Part shown: one piece after another, positions 7,029 through 14,452 of the stretch
How positions within the stretch are numbered: position 1 is the first letter of the stretch
Layout: every line of letters starts with the position of its first letter
DNA from: Streptomyces sp. rh34
Lineage (GTDB): Bacteria; Actinomycetota; Actinomycetes; Streptomycetales; Streptomycetaceae
Length of the DNA stretch: 32,509 nt
Direction of reading: 5' to 3'
Assembly: GCF_002551245.1 (NCBI RefSeq)
Contig: NZ_NTGZ01000060.1
Span: 1-32,509 of the forward strand
The notes under the pieces: generated by a model
Database searches by the model: none
The model's input: the letters and a program-made list of their open reading frames with translations, nothing else
What the model was told of the DNA's origin: nothing
Position numbers and translations under genes: made by a program

Positions 7029-8402
7029 TCAGCACCACGGCCCCGTCACCGCGAACGTCGTCCCCGGCGTGTAGCAGTTCACGTACATCGTCGAGCCGTC
7101 CGGGGAGAAGACGACCCCCGCGAACTCGCCCCACTCCGGCTCCTCGGGCGTCCCGATGTTCTGCCGCCCGCGCGCCATGGTGTACACCTCGCCGCGCCGG
7201 GTCACCCCGAGCACGTGCTGCGCGCCGCCGCCGTCCTCGCAGACCATCAGCCCGCCGTCGGCCGCCAGGCAGATGTTGTCGGGGGACTCGCCCGGCAGCT
7301 GGATGTCGGTGTCCGGGCCGAAGATCACGACCAGGGTGAGCCGCCGTTTCCTCGGCTCGTAGCGCCAGACCTGGCCGTAGTGGTCGGCCGCCGAGCCCTC
7401 GTCGCTCCGGGCGAAGCTGGAGACGAAGTAGACCGACGAGCCGCCCCAGTAGCAGCCCTCCAGCTTCTGGGCGTGCGTGACGCCCTTCGGGCCGAAGTCC
7501 TGGAAACGGATCGCGGTCTCCGCGGCCAGCGGATCCGGTACGGGGACCCACTCGATCCGGTCGAAGCTCGTACCGGTCTCCTCGACGGCGGAGAGGTCGG
7601 GCACGCCCGGCACCCGCATCGCCTCCAGCGCCCCGCCCGCCCGGAGCGAACCGGTGCCGCCGAGCGGCTTCTCGGGAAGGAAGCGGTAGAAGAGCCCGAA
7701 CGGCTTGTCGAACGCGTCCTCCGTCTCGTACACGATCCCGGACTTCGGATCGACGGCGACCGCCTCGTGCTGGAAGCGGCCCATCGCGGTCAGCGGGACG
7801 GCCCCGGTGCGGCGCGGATCGGCGCCGTCCACCTCGAAGATGAAGCCGTGGTCCTTGGTGTACCCGTTGGTCCCGGCCTTGTCCTCGTTCTCCTCGCAGG
7901 TCAGCCAGGTGCGCCAGGGGGTGGGCCCGCCCGCGCAGTTGACCGCCGTACCGGCGATGGCGACGCGCTCGCCGAGCACCTTGTTGCGGCCGTCCAGCTC
8001 CAGGGACGTACAGCCGCCCTTGGCCGCCGGGTCGTAGGTCAGGCCCTCGACGGTCGGCACGCCGGTCTTGGCGGTGTGCCGGTTCTCGTGGTTGCGGACG
8101 AGGTGGACCCGCCCGTTGCGGCCGGGCAGGGCGGCCATCCCGTCGTGGTTGCCGGGCACCGGCCCCTCGCCGGAGCGCAGCGGTTCGCCCTCCCGGGACA
8201 GCACCCGGTAGCGGAATCCTTTCGGCAGGTCCAGCAGGCCGTCGGGGTCGCGGACGAGAGGGCCGTAGCCGCCGTGGCCGCGCGCGGCGGCCGTGCCCGC
8301 GAAGAGTTCGGAGAAGGCTCCCGTGAAGGCGATCGCGGCGGCTGCGCCGCTGCCTGCCAGGACCTGGCGTCGTGTCGCGGTGGAGCGGGATGCGGATGAC
8401 AT
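7029..8402 (-). CDS. Tat-exported DUF839 / PhoX-family protein
   Basis: The family includes the calcium- and iron-dependent alkaline phosphatase PhoX; related members are annotated only as DUF839. This one has 457 aa from ATG 8402, which has AGGGAG seven bases upstream; longer readings upstream lack support. The N-terminus has a twin-arginine signal, TATRRQVLAGSGAAAAIAFTG, giving Tat export of a folded metalloprotein. Family landmarks include PKGFRYRVLSREGEP, GNHDGMAALPG, LVRNHEN, TWLTCEEN, GRFQHEAVAVDP, YETEDAF, EGCYWGG and SPDNICLA. The Cys and Glu in TCEEN and the Glu of HEA are typical of this fold's metal site. Phosphatase activity is inferred; no Pho box was identified. The reverse-strand neighbour osmC lies upstream across a hairpin. 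Confidence 0.88.
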   Translation of the reverse strand: MSSASRSTATRRQVLAGSGAAAAIAFTGAFSELFAGTAAARGHGGYGPLVRDPDGLLDLPKGFRYRVLSREGEPLRSGEGPVPGNHDGMAALPGRNGRVHLVRNHENRHTAKTGVPTVEGLTYDPAAKGGCTSLELDGRNKVLGERVAIAGTAVNCAGGPTPWRTWLTCEENEDKAGTNGYTKDHGFIFEVDGADPRRTGAVPLTAMGRFQHEAVAVDPKSGIVYETEDAFDKPFGLFYRFLPEKPLGGTGSLRAGGALEAMRVPGVPDLSAVEETGTSFDRIEWVPVPDPLAAETAIRFQDFGPKGVTHAQKLEGCYWGGSSVYFVSSFARSDEGSAADHYGQVWRYEPRKRRLTLVVIFGPDTDIQLPGESPDNICLAADGGLMVCEDGGGAQHVLGVTRRGEVYTMARGRQNIGTPEEPEWGEFAGVVFSPDGSTMYVNCYTPGTTFAVTGPWC

Positions 8403-8461
8403 GAGGTGACTCCCTGTTGGCGGACAGGTGAAGTGACCCGCACGTGTGTAGCACGCACAGA

Positions 8462-8492
8462 GGCGCGGGGGAACCATGCGTGCCCCCGCGCC
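8462..8492 (-). terminator. Terminator-like hairpin after osmC
   Basis: GGCGCGGGGG (8462-8471) pairs perfectly with CCCCCGCGCC (8483-8492), a 10-bp stem with an 11-nt loop. It lies between the osmC stop and the PhoX-like gene start on the same strand and would separate the two transcripts. No U-tract follows. Confidence 0.6.
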
Positions 8493-8541
8493 CCGTGTTC
8501 CCGCTGTGGCGGCCCCGACGGGAGCAGCCTTACGCGGAAGG

Positions 8542-8967
8542 TCAGGCGAGCGAGGCCGTCAGGGTGATCGTCGTGCCCGTGAGCGCCTGACTGACCGGGC
8601 AGTTCGCCTTGGCGTCCTCGGCGGCCTTCAGGAAGGCGTCCTCGTCGAGACCGGGGACCTCTCCCACGACGGTGAGGTGGATGCCGGTGATGCCCGTACC
8701 GGGCTGGAAGGTCACCTCGGCCTTGGTCTCCAGCCGGGTCGACGGGGTGCCGGCCCCGGCGAGGCCGTGGGAGAGGGCCATCGAGAAGCAGCTGGAGTGG
8801 GCGGCGGCGATGAGCTCCTCGGGGCTCGTCTTCCCGTTCGCCTGCTCCGAGCGGGCGGGCCAGGAGACGGGGTAGTCGCCGATGCCGGAGGAGTCGAAGG
8901 TGACGACCCCCTTGCCCTCGATCAGGTTGCCTTCCCAGTTCGTGTGCGCCTGACGCGTGGTAGCCAT
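8542..8967 (-). CDS. osmC: OsmC family peroxiredoxin
   Basis: This 141-aa protein matches the length and pattern of OsmC hydroperoxide reductases, which reduce organic peroxides with a pair of cysteines. The peroxidatic cysteine is Cys60 in AAAHSSCFSMALS and the resolving one is Cys123 in ANCPVSQAL. The conserved TSPEELIAAAHSSC segment and the WPARSE region (Arg39) are also present. The ATG at 8967 has AAGGGA eight bases upstream. The protein is cytosolic, with no export signal. A 16-bp tandem duplication sits 16-47 bp upstream of the start, in the leader or promoter. A hairpin closes the gene downstream. The symbol denotes the family; the paralogue (OsmC or Ohr subtype) was not resolved. Confidence 0.92.
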   Translation of the reverse strand: MATTRQAHTNWEGNLIEGKGVVTFDSSGIGDYPVSWPARSEQANGKTSPEELIAAAHSSCFSMALSHGLAGAGTPSTRLETKAEVTFQPGTGITGIHLTVVGEVPGLDEDAFLKAAEDAKANCPVSQALTGTTITLTASLA

Positions 8968-8982
8968 GCTGGATCCCTTCGA

Positions 8983-9014
8983 ACGGTGTGCGCGGTTGAC
9001 GGTGTGCGCGGTTG
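8983..9014. repeat. 16-bp tandem duplication upstream of osmC
   Basis: ACGGTGTGCGCGGTTG occurs twice back to back (8983-8998 and 8999-9014), without mismatch, in the osmC leader or promoter region. Confidence 0.85.
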
Positions 9015-9076
9015 TACGGGACAGATATCAGGGACGCGCCGCGTTCGCCGCGCCCCGTCGTGTTACGCCCCCGAAC

Positions 9077-10168
9077 CTACTGCGCCACCAGCCCCTTCGC
9101 GTCACGCGCCAGCGCCGTCAGCCGGGAGATCGCCCGGAAGTACTTCTTCCGGTACCCGCCGTTCAGCATCTCGTCGCTGAACAACTGGTCGAACGGCAGC
9201 CCCGAGGCGAGCACCGGGACCTCCCGGTCGTACAGCCGGTCGGCCAGCACCACCAGGCGCAGCGCTGTCGACTGGTCGGGCACCGCGCTCACCCCGGTCA
9301 GGCAGACCGCGCGGATGTCGTCGGTCAGCGCGCCGTACCGGCTCGGGTGGACCCGGGCCAGGTGGTCCAGCAGTCCGGGGAAGTCGTCGAGGGACGCGCC
9401 CGCGGTGGCGTACGCGGCCCGGGTGACCTGCTCGTCGTCGTACGGCGGCGGGGCCTCGGGCAGACCGCGGTGCCGGTAGTCCTCGCCGTCGATGCGCAGC
9501 GGGCGGAAGTGCGCGGACAGGCCCTGGATCTCGCGCAGGAAGTCGGCGGCGGCGAACCGGCCCTCGCCGAGCTTGCCCGGCAGCGTGTTCGAGGTCGCGG
9601 CGAGCGCCACCCCGGCCTCCACCAGCCTGCTGAGCAGCGAGGACACGAGGACGGTGTCGCCCGGGTCGTCCAGCTCGAACTCGTCGATGCACAGCAGCCG
9701 GTGCCCGCTGAGGGTCCGCACGGTCTGCTGGAAGCCCAGCGCGCCGACCAGGTTCGTCAGCTCCACGAACGTGCCGAACGCCTTCAGCGACGGCTCGGCG
9801 GGCGTGGCGTGCCAGAGGGAGGCCAGCAGGTGGGTCTTGCCGACGCCGTAGCCGCCGTCGAGATACACGCCGCGCGGCCCGGCCGGAGCGGCCGGCTTCT
9901 TGCTGAACCACTTGCGCCGCCCGGTCCCCGTCGCGTGCGCGCCGCCGAGCCCGGCGGCGAAGCCCGCCAGGACCGTGACCGCCTCGCTCTGGCTGGGCTG
10001 GTTCGGGTCGGGGACGTACGTGTCGAAGCGCACCGAGTCGAAGCGCGGCGGAGGCACCATCTCGGCGACCAGACGGTCTGCGGGAACGTGCGGCTCGCGG
10101 GCGCACAGGGACAGCGGGGCGGTTTCGGCAAGGGGGCTCTGCCCCGGAAACGCGGTGGATGACGACAC
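9077..10168 (-). CDS. zapE: ZapE / AFG1-like ATPase
   Basis: This 363-aa P-loop protein belongs to the AFG1/ZapE family. Walker A is GGYGVGKT at 105-112 and Walker B is IDEFELDD at about 161-168. A sensor-like ATSNTLPGKLGEGRF follows. Conserved C-terminal stretches include DYRHRG, LVVLADRLYDREVP and KKYFRAISRL. In E. coli ZapE interacts with the divisome under stress; eukaryotic AFG1 acts in mitochondrial quality control. In Streptomyces the role is inferred from the family. The start is GTG 10168, with only a weak GGGTGG upstream. It is divergent from the RibD-like reductase gene, with 37 bp between starts. Confidence 0.88.
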   Translation of the reverse strand: MSSSTAFPGQSPLAETAPLSLCAREPHVPADRLVAEMVPPPRFDSVRFDTYVPDPNQPSQSEAVTVLAGFAAGLGGAHATGTGRRKWFSKKPAAPAGPRGVYLDGGYGVGKTHLLASLWHATPAEPSLKAFGTFVELTNLVGALGFQQTVRTLSGHRLLCIDEFELDDPGDTVLVSSLLSRLVEAGVALAATSNTLPGKLGEGRFAAADFLREIQGLSAHFRPLRIDGEDYRHRGLPEAPPPYDDEQVTRAAYATAGASLDDFPGLLDHLARVHPSRYGALTDDIRAVCLTGVSAVPDQSTALRLVVLADRLYDREVPVLASGLPFDQLFSDEMLNGGYRKKYFRAISRLTALARDAKGLVAQ

Positions 10169-10205
10169 AACCGTCCACCCTAAGGCTCATGCCAGACTGC
10201 ACCCC

Positions 10206-11024
10206 ATGCGAAGCCTGTTCCCTGTGACGGACCTGACAGAGAGCGCCCCGGGAGCGGAGGACCCGTCCGGGCCGCTCACCGACCGCGAGTGGAGCCTCGA
10301 CGAGCTGGCGGACGCCTACGCCTACCCCTCGGACCTCCCCGCCGAAGAGGCCAGGACCCCCTGGCTGCGCGCCAACATGGTCTCCACCCTCGACGGGGCC
10401 GCCCAGCACGACGGCCGCTCGCAGCCCATCTCCTGCGCGGCGGACATGCGGATCTTCGGCACCCTGCGGGGCCTGGCCGACGTGGTGATCGCCGGCGCCG
10501 AGACCGTACGCCTGGAGGGGTACCGTCCGGCCCGCGCCCGGGAGGCGTTCGCCGCGCGGCGGGCGGCCGCCGGACAGGGCCCCGCTCCCGCCGTCGCGGT
10601 GGTGACCGGCTCGATGGACCTGGACTTCTCGCTGCCGCTGTTCACCGAGCCGCTCGTCCCGACCCTCGTGGTGACCGGGGCAGGGGCCCCCTCCGACCGG
10701 ATCGCGGCGGCCCGGAAGGCGGGCGCCGACGTGGTGATCGCGGGCGAAGGCGCCCGGGTGGACCCGGCCCGTGTCGTGCGCGAGCTGGCCGACCGGGGGC
10801 TGACCCGGCAGCTCACTGAGGGCGGGCCCCGGCTGCTCGGCCAGTTCGTGGCGGCCGGCGTGCTGGACGAGCTGTGCCTGACGGTGTCCCCGATGCTGAC
10901 CGCCGGTGACGCCCAGCGAATCGCGGGGGGCCCCGGGGTCGCCGTGCCGGAACGTTTTTTCCTGGCATCACTGCTGGAAGAGGCCGGGTTCCTCTTCACT
11001 CGGTACCGTCGGACCGACAGATAG
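10206..11024 (+). CDS. RibD C-terminal-like pyrimidine reductase family protein
   Basis: The 272-aa protein has the dihydrofolate reductase-like fold of the RibD C-terminal domain (COG1985). RibD reductase domains convert a ribosylamino-pyrimidine to the ribitylamino form with NADPH. Landmarks are ANMVSTLDGAAQ at 56-67, ISCAADMRIFGTLRGLADVV at 75-94, GAETVRLEGY, the nucleotide-binding AVVTGSMDLDF region, LTEGGPRLLGQFVAAGVLDE, and LCLTVSPMLTAGD. The usual deaminase half of RibD is absent, and no rib genes lie nearby, so a stand-alone reductase of unknown substrate is as likely as a riboflavin role. ATG 10206 is chosen because the homology begins directly after it. CAGACT seven bases upstream of that ATG resembles a -10, so it may be leaderless. 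Confidence 0.85.
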   Translation: MRSLFPVTDLTESAPGAEDPSGPLTDREWSLDELADAYAYPSDLPAEEARTPWLRANMVSTLDGAAQHDGRSQPISCAADMRIFGTLRGLADVVIAGAETVRLEGYRPARAREAFAARRAAAGQGPAPAVAVVTGSMDLDFSLPLFTEPLVPTLVVTGAGAPSDRIAAARKAGADVVIAGEGARVDPARVVRELADRGLTRQLTEGGPRLLGQFVAAGVLDELCLTVSPMLTAGDAQRIAGGPGVAVPERFFLASLLEEAGFLFTRYRRTDR

Positions 11025-11043
11025 CGGAATTTACCGTTCCGCT
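11023..11043 (+). terminator. Hairpin after reductase gene
   Basis: AGCGGAA (11023-11029) pairs perfectly with TTCCGCT (11037-11043) with a 7-nt loop. The stem begins within the reductase TAG stop codon. No U-run follows. Confidence 0.5.
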
Positions 11044-11168
11044 TAGCTCCGGCTGGGCACACTTACCCCTGCAGTCCCGTGGAAGCACGGGGAAAAATGG
11101 TTTCAGCAAACGACCGTCGACCGCCGAGCCGGCCGTCGACGAGACGAAGAAGCGGAAGGGCGCCTGTC

Positions 11169-11639
11169 GTGTTCACAAGCGTTTTGATGATCGAGAAACC
11201 GCTCACTCCCGAGGACGTGGAGTTCGTCACCACCCTCCACGGCGAGGAGCGGATCTCGTTCGTCGTTCTGTTGCAGCCGCGCGGTGACCAGGCCGATGTC
11301 CTGCTGCGCGCGATCGACGACGTGGCGATGGGGGAGCTGAAGGAAGCGGTTCGCGAGGGGGAGGAGCCGGAGGGCGACGAGGCCCGCGAGACCGCGCAGA
11401 TCGGCCTGGAGTACTCCCTGCGGGCCCTGCGCGAGGCAGGATCCGAAGCGGTCGGACAGGTGATCGAGAACCACCCCCTGGACAAACTGACGACCGTCGT
11501 CGGGGAGGCGGGCGCCGACGAGGTCATCGTTCTGACCGCCCCGCACTACGTGGAGGAGTTCTTCCACCGCGACTGGGCCTCCCGCGCCCGGCACAAGGTC
11601 GGCGTCCCGGTGCTCAAGCTCTTCGCGCACAGCGAATAG
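11169..11639 (+). CDS. Small conserved actinobacterial protein upstream of murC (USP-like)
   Basis: The 156-aa protein is acidic and mixed alpha/beta: VVLLQPRGDQADVLLRAIDD, then an acidic REGEEPEGDE loop, then IGLEYSLRALREAGSEAVGQ, and a C-terminal ADEVIVLTAPHYVEEFFHRDW. The alternating strand-helix pattern and an Asp/His-containing end resemble universal-stress or nucleotide-binding domains. Homologues at this murC position have sometimes been labelled indole-3-glycerol phosphate synthase, which the length and motifs do not support. GTG 11169 has GGAAGGG about nine bases upstream and opens directly onto VFTSVLMIEKPLTPED; an upstream ATG in frame would add 30 low-complexity residues. The murC gene starts 68 bp downstream, so they may share a transcript. 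Confidence 0.75.
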   Translation: MFTSVLMIEKPLTPEDVEFVTTLHGEERISFVVLLQPRGDQADVLLRAIDDVAMGELKEAVREGEEPEGDEARETAQIGLEYSLRALREAGSEAVGQVIENHPLDKLTTVVGEAGADEVIVLTAPHYVEEFFHRDWASRARHKVGVPVLKLFAHSE

Positions 11640-11707
11640 GCTGGGCGCGCGGTCCGGGTCGGCCCCCGGCCGCGACTCGAAACCGCACCCGAACCGCAGG
11701 AGCACAG

Positions 11708-13117
11708 ATGGCACCCGGCATTCCCGCCGCCATGGAACGACCCCACTTCATCGGCATCGGCGGCGCCGGAATGTCGGGCATCGCGAAGATCCTCGCCCAG
11801 CGCGGAGCGAAGGTGGCGGGCAGCGACGCGAAGGAGTCCGCCACCGCCGAGTCCTTGCGGGCGCTGGGGGCGACCGTGCACATCGGGCACGCGGCGGGCC
11901 ACCTGGCCGACGACGCGTCCTGCGTGGTCGTCTCCAGCGCCATCCGCGCCGACAACCCGGAGCTGCTCCGGGCGAACGAGCTGTCGATCCCCGTGGTGCA
12001 CCGCTCGGACGCGCTGGCCTCCCTGATGAACGGCCTGCGCGCCATCGCGGTCGCCGGCACCCACGGCAAGACGACCACGACGTCGATGCTGGCCGTAGCC
12101 CTCTCCGCGCTGAGCCTGGCCCCCTCGTACGCCATCGGCGGTGACCTGGAGGGCCCCGGCACCAACGCCACGCACGGCGAAGGAGCCATCTTCGTCGCGG
12201 AGGCGGACGAGAGCGACCGCAGCTTCCAGAAGTACGACCCCGAGGTCGCGATCGTTCTCAACGTCGAGCTGGACCACCACGCGAACTACGCCTCGATGGA
12301 CGAGATCTACGACTCCTTCGAGACGTTCGTCGGCAAGGTCGTCCCCGGCGGCACCCTGGTCATCTCCGCCGACCAGCCCGGCGCCATCGAGCTGACCCGC
12401 CGGGTCCGCGACCTCTCCGACCTCAAGGTCGTCACCTACGGCTCCGCCGAGAACGCCGACGTACGCGTCCACAAGGTCACCCCGCGCGGCCTGACCAGCG
12501 AGGTGACGGTCCTGCTCAACGGCAAGTTCCTGACCTTCACCGTCTCGGTCCCCGGCAGCCACTACGCCCACAACGCGGTCGCCGCCCTCGCCGCCGGGGT
12601 CGCCCTCGGCATCCCCGCGCACAACCTGGCCTCGGCGCTCGGCTCGTACACCGGGGTCAAGCGCCGCCTCCAGCTCAAGGGCGAGGCGGCGGGCGTGCAG
12701 GTCATCGACTCGTACGCGCACCACCCCACCGAGATGACCGCCGACCTGGAGGCCATGCGCGGCGCGGCCGCCGACGCCCGCATCCTGGTCGTCTTCCAGC
12801 CGCACCTGTTCTCCCGTACGCAGGAGCTGGGCACCGAGATGGGCCAGGCCCTCGCCCTGGCCGACGCCTCCCTGGTCCTGGACATCTACCCGGCCCGCGA
12901 GGACCCGATCCCGGGCATCACCAGCGCCCTGATCATCGACGCGGCGAAGGGGGCGGGCGCCGAGGTGACCGCCGTCCACGACCAGGCCGACGTCCCCGCC
13001 GCCGTCGCGGGAATGGCGAAGCCCGGCGATCTCGTTCTCACCATGGGAGCGGGCGATGTCACCGACCTCGGCCCGCGCATCCTGGACCACCTGTCCAGCG
13101 ATCACCTGTCGAGCTGA
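11708..13117 (+). CDS. murC: UDP-N-acetylmuramate--L-alanine ligase
   Basis: MurC attaches L-alanine to UDP-MurNAc with ATP, the first amino-acid step of the peptidoglycan stem, in the cytosol. The 469-aa length is normal. The N-terminal Rossmann motif is GIGGAGMSG at 16-24, the ATP P-loop is GTHGKTTTT at 117-125, AEADESDRSF forms the next Mur block, and LNVELDHHANY the magnesium region. The C-terminal domain has YAHHPTEM and FQPHLFSRT. ATG 11708 has AGGAG seven bases upstream. Murein genes usually sit in the dcw cluster; in Streptomyces murC commonly stands apart, as here. The last residues repeat a DHLSS pair (DHLSSDHLSS), a small duplication at the C-terminus. The msrB gene follows after 10 bp. 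Confidence 0.97.
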   Translation: MAPGIPAAMERPHFIGIGGAGMSGIAKILAQRGAKVAGSDAKESATAESLRALGATVHIGHAAGHLADDASCVVVSSAIRADNPELLRANELSIPVVHRSDALASLMNGLRAIAVAGTHGKTTTTSMLAVALSALSLAPSYAIGGDLEGPGTNATHGEGAIFVAEADESDRSFQKYDPEVAIVLNVELDHHANYASMDEIYDSFETFVGKVVPGGTLVISADQPGAIELTRRVRDLSDLKVVTYGSAENADVRVHKVTPRGLTSEVTVLLNGKFLTFTVSVPGSHYAHNAVAALAAGVALGIPAHNLASALGSYTGVKRRLQLKGEAAGVQVIDSYAHHPTEMTADLEAMRGAAADARILVVFQPHLFSRTQELGTEMGQALALADASLVLDIYPAREDPIPGITSALIIDAAKGAGAEVTAVHDQADVPAAVAGMAKPGDLVLTMGAGDVTDLGPRILDHLSSDHLSS

Positions 13118-13127
13118 GGAGCGGGGC

Positions 13128-13535
13128 ATGTCGTACGACGTCGAGAAGCCGGACGAGCAGTGGCGGGCCGAGCTGAGCCCCGCCGAGTACGCGGTGCTGC
13201 GCCAGGCCGGCACCGAGCCCGCGTTCAGGGGTGAGTACACCGACACCAAGACGGCGGGCGTCTACTCCTGCCGGGCCTGCGGGTCGGAGCTGTTCCGCTC
13301 CGACACCAAGTTCGAGTCGCACTGCGGCTGGCCGTCCTTCTACGACCCGAAGGACACCGACGCGGTCGAGCTGGTCGAGGACCGCGCCCACGGCATGGTC
13401 CGCACCGAGGTGCGCTGCTCCCGCTGCGGCTCGCACCTGGGCCACGTCTTCGAGGGCGAGGGCTACCCGACCCCCACGGACCAGCGTTACTGCATCAACT
13501 CGATCTCGCTGACCCTGGCGCCGGACGAGAGCTGA
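13128..13535 (+). CDS. msrB: Peptide-methionine (R)-S-oxide reductase
   Basis: MsrB reduces the R epimer of methionine sulfoxide in proteins using thioredoxin. The 135-aa protein has the two zinc knuckles CRAC (Cys48, Cys51) and CSRC (Cys97, Cys100), and the hallmark HCGWPSFYDP. The catalytic Cys122 is in RYCINSISL, and Cys66 in SHCGW is at the usual resolving position. ATG 13128 is preceded by GAGGAGCGGGGC, a strong ribosome site, and lies 10 bp after the murC stop. The two genes therefore form an operon. A long hairpin ends it. Confidence 0.97.
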   Translation: MSYDVEKPDEQWRAELSPAEYAVLRQAGTEPAFRGEYTDTKTAGVYSCRACGSELFRSDTKFESHCGWPSFYDPKDTDAVELVEDRAHGMVRTEVRCSRCGSHLGHVFEGEGYPTPTDQRYCINSISLTLAPDES

Positions 13536-13548
13536 GCCCGGCCGGCTC

Positions 13549-13602
13549 AGGTGTGCCCCCGGCCACTTCCCGCGCATGACGGGAGGGACCGGGGGCACAC
13601 CT
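13549..13602. terminator. Strong bidirectional terminator after msrB
   Basis: AGGTGTGCCCCCGG (13549-13562) pairs perfectly with CCGGGGGCACACCT (13589-13602), a 14-bp stem, and the loop holds a second pairing (TTCCCG with CGGGAG). It sits between msrB and the convergent hypothetical gene, 27 bp from the latter's stop. Confidence 0.85.
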
Positions 13603-13628
13603 GCGTCCCGGGGGTGCGACCCCGACGA

Positions 13629-14102
13629 TCACTCGTCGTCGCCGTCGCTCCCGCCCGCTTCCGACCGCAGCAGCGGGTGGATCACGCCGGGGAAGACCCG
13701 GGCCCGTACGACCTCCTCGGCCGACCCGCCCTGGACGACGGTCTCGGCGACGCCCCAGGGCCGCCCGGCCAGGTGGATGGTCAGGGTGTACGAGGAGGAG
13801 CAGCCGGTGCACTCGTAGCGGTCGGCCCAGGTCTCGACCTCGGTGGTGGAGCCGGGGTAACGCTTCACGTGCCGGTGGCGGGCGTGGCAGCGGTCGCAGG
13901 TCTCGCCCGGCTCGCAGGTCCCGCCGCACGGACACGGCACGTCAAAGCTGTCGGCGGGCTTCCAGCGCTGCACGAGGACGGCCTCGCGGGTCGCGCCCAT
14001 GTCCTTCATGGCCTTGAGGTTGCGGGCGGCGACGTTGTACGACTCGCCGGTGGCGGCCATCCGGTCACGGATGACGTCCTTGCGTCCACGGTTGGTCGTC
14101 AT
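13629..14102 (-). CDS. Zinc-finger-like conserved hypothetical protein
   Basis: This 157-aa protein starts at ATG 14102 with a very strong AGGAGGAGC upstream. Residues 8-27 read as a basic helix, DVIRDRMAATGESYNVAARN, a pattern seen at the start of actinobacterial proteins that I cannot assign to a named family. The middle holds CPCGGTCEPGETCDRC near 57-72, with four or five cysteines in a zinc-binding arrangement, then CHARHRH. A further pair, CTGCSSSYTLT, follows near 98. The C-terminal part is a beta-rich SLTIHL-like segment with WGVAETVVQGGS. It may bind nucleic acid or bridge a protein partner, but no function can be stated. It converges on msrB across a terminator. Confidence 0.7.
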   Translation of the reverse strand: MTTNRGRKDVIRDRMAATGESYNVAARNLKAMKDMGATREAVLVQRWKPADSFDVPCPCGGTCEPGETCDRCHARHRHVKRYPGSTTEVETWADRYECTGCSSSYTLTIHLAGRPWGVAETVVQGGSAEEVVRARVFPGVIHPLLRSEAGGSDGDDE

Positions 14103-14170
14103 GTTGCTCCTCCTGGGTTCACGCAGCCCGCCAGGAGGCCCATGAGTCAATCAGTCAGTACCTCTTTACG

Positions 14171-14380
14171 TTACCCGCCCGGCACCGGCGCGCGGACCGG
14201 GCGGGCTTCCCTCGGTCGGCGAGACCTGCGGAGAGCGTCGAGGTCCACGGCGGAGGCGATGGCGTGGAACCCGGCTCCGTCGGGGTGCACGCCGTCCGGG
14301 AAGACGTAGCCGGGGCCCGGCAGGGCGGGACAGGCGGGGTTCGCGATGGCTCGGCCGCCGACGGGATCGCCCGTCGAGAG
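14171..14380 (-). pseudogene. C-terminal remnant of an SGNH/GDSL hydrolase
   Basis: The frame is open for 70 codons from a TGA at 14381-14383 to TAA at 14171-14173 and has no start codon. It reads GYVFPDGVHPDGAGFHAIAS, then AVDLDALRRS. The DGVHPDGAGF segment is the block V signature (the catalytic Asp and His) of secreted GDSL lipases or esterases. The Ser-containing N-terminal two-thirds are absent, and the sequence upstream (14391-14452) does not restore them. This is a decayed 3' end, not a functional enzyme. It lies just downstream of the S33 peptidase gene, so a deletion at that boundary is likely. Confidence 0.7.
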
Positions 14381-14452
14381 TCAGACCGTTCGGAGCTGCT
14401 GTGCCGGGGCGGCAGACCTTCCAGCTCGTTGAACAGGTCCTCACACAGACGG

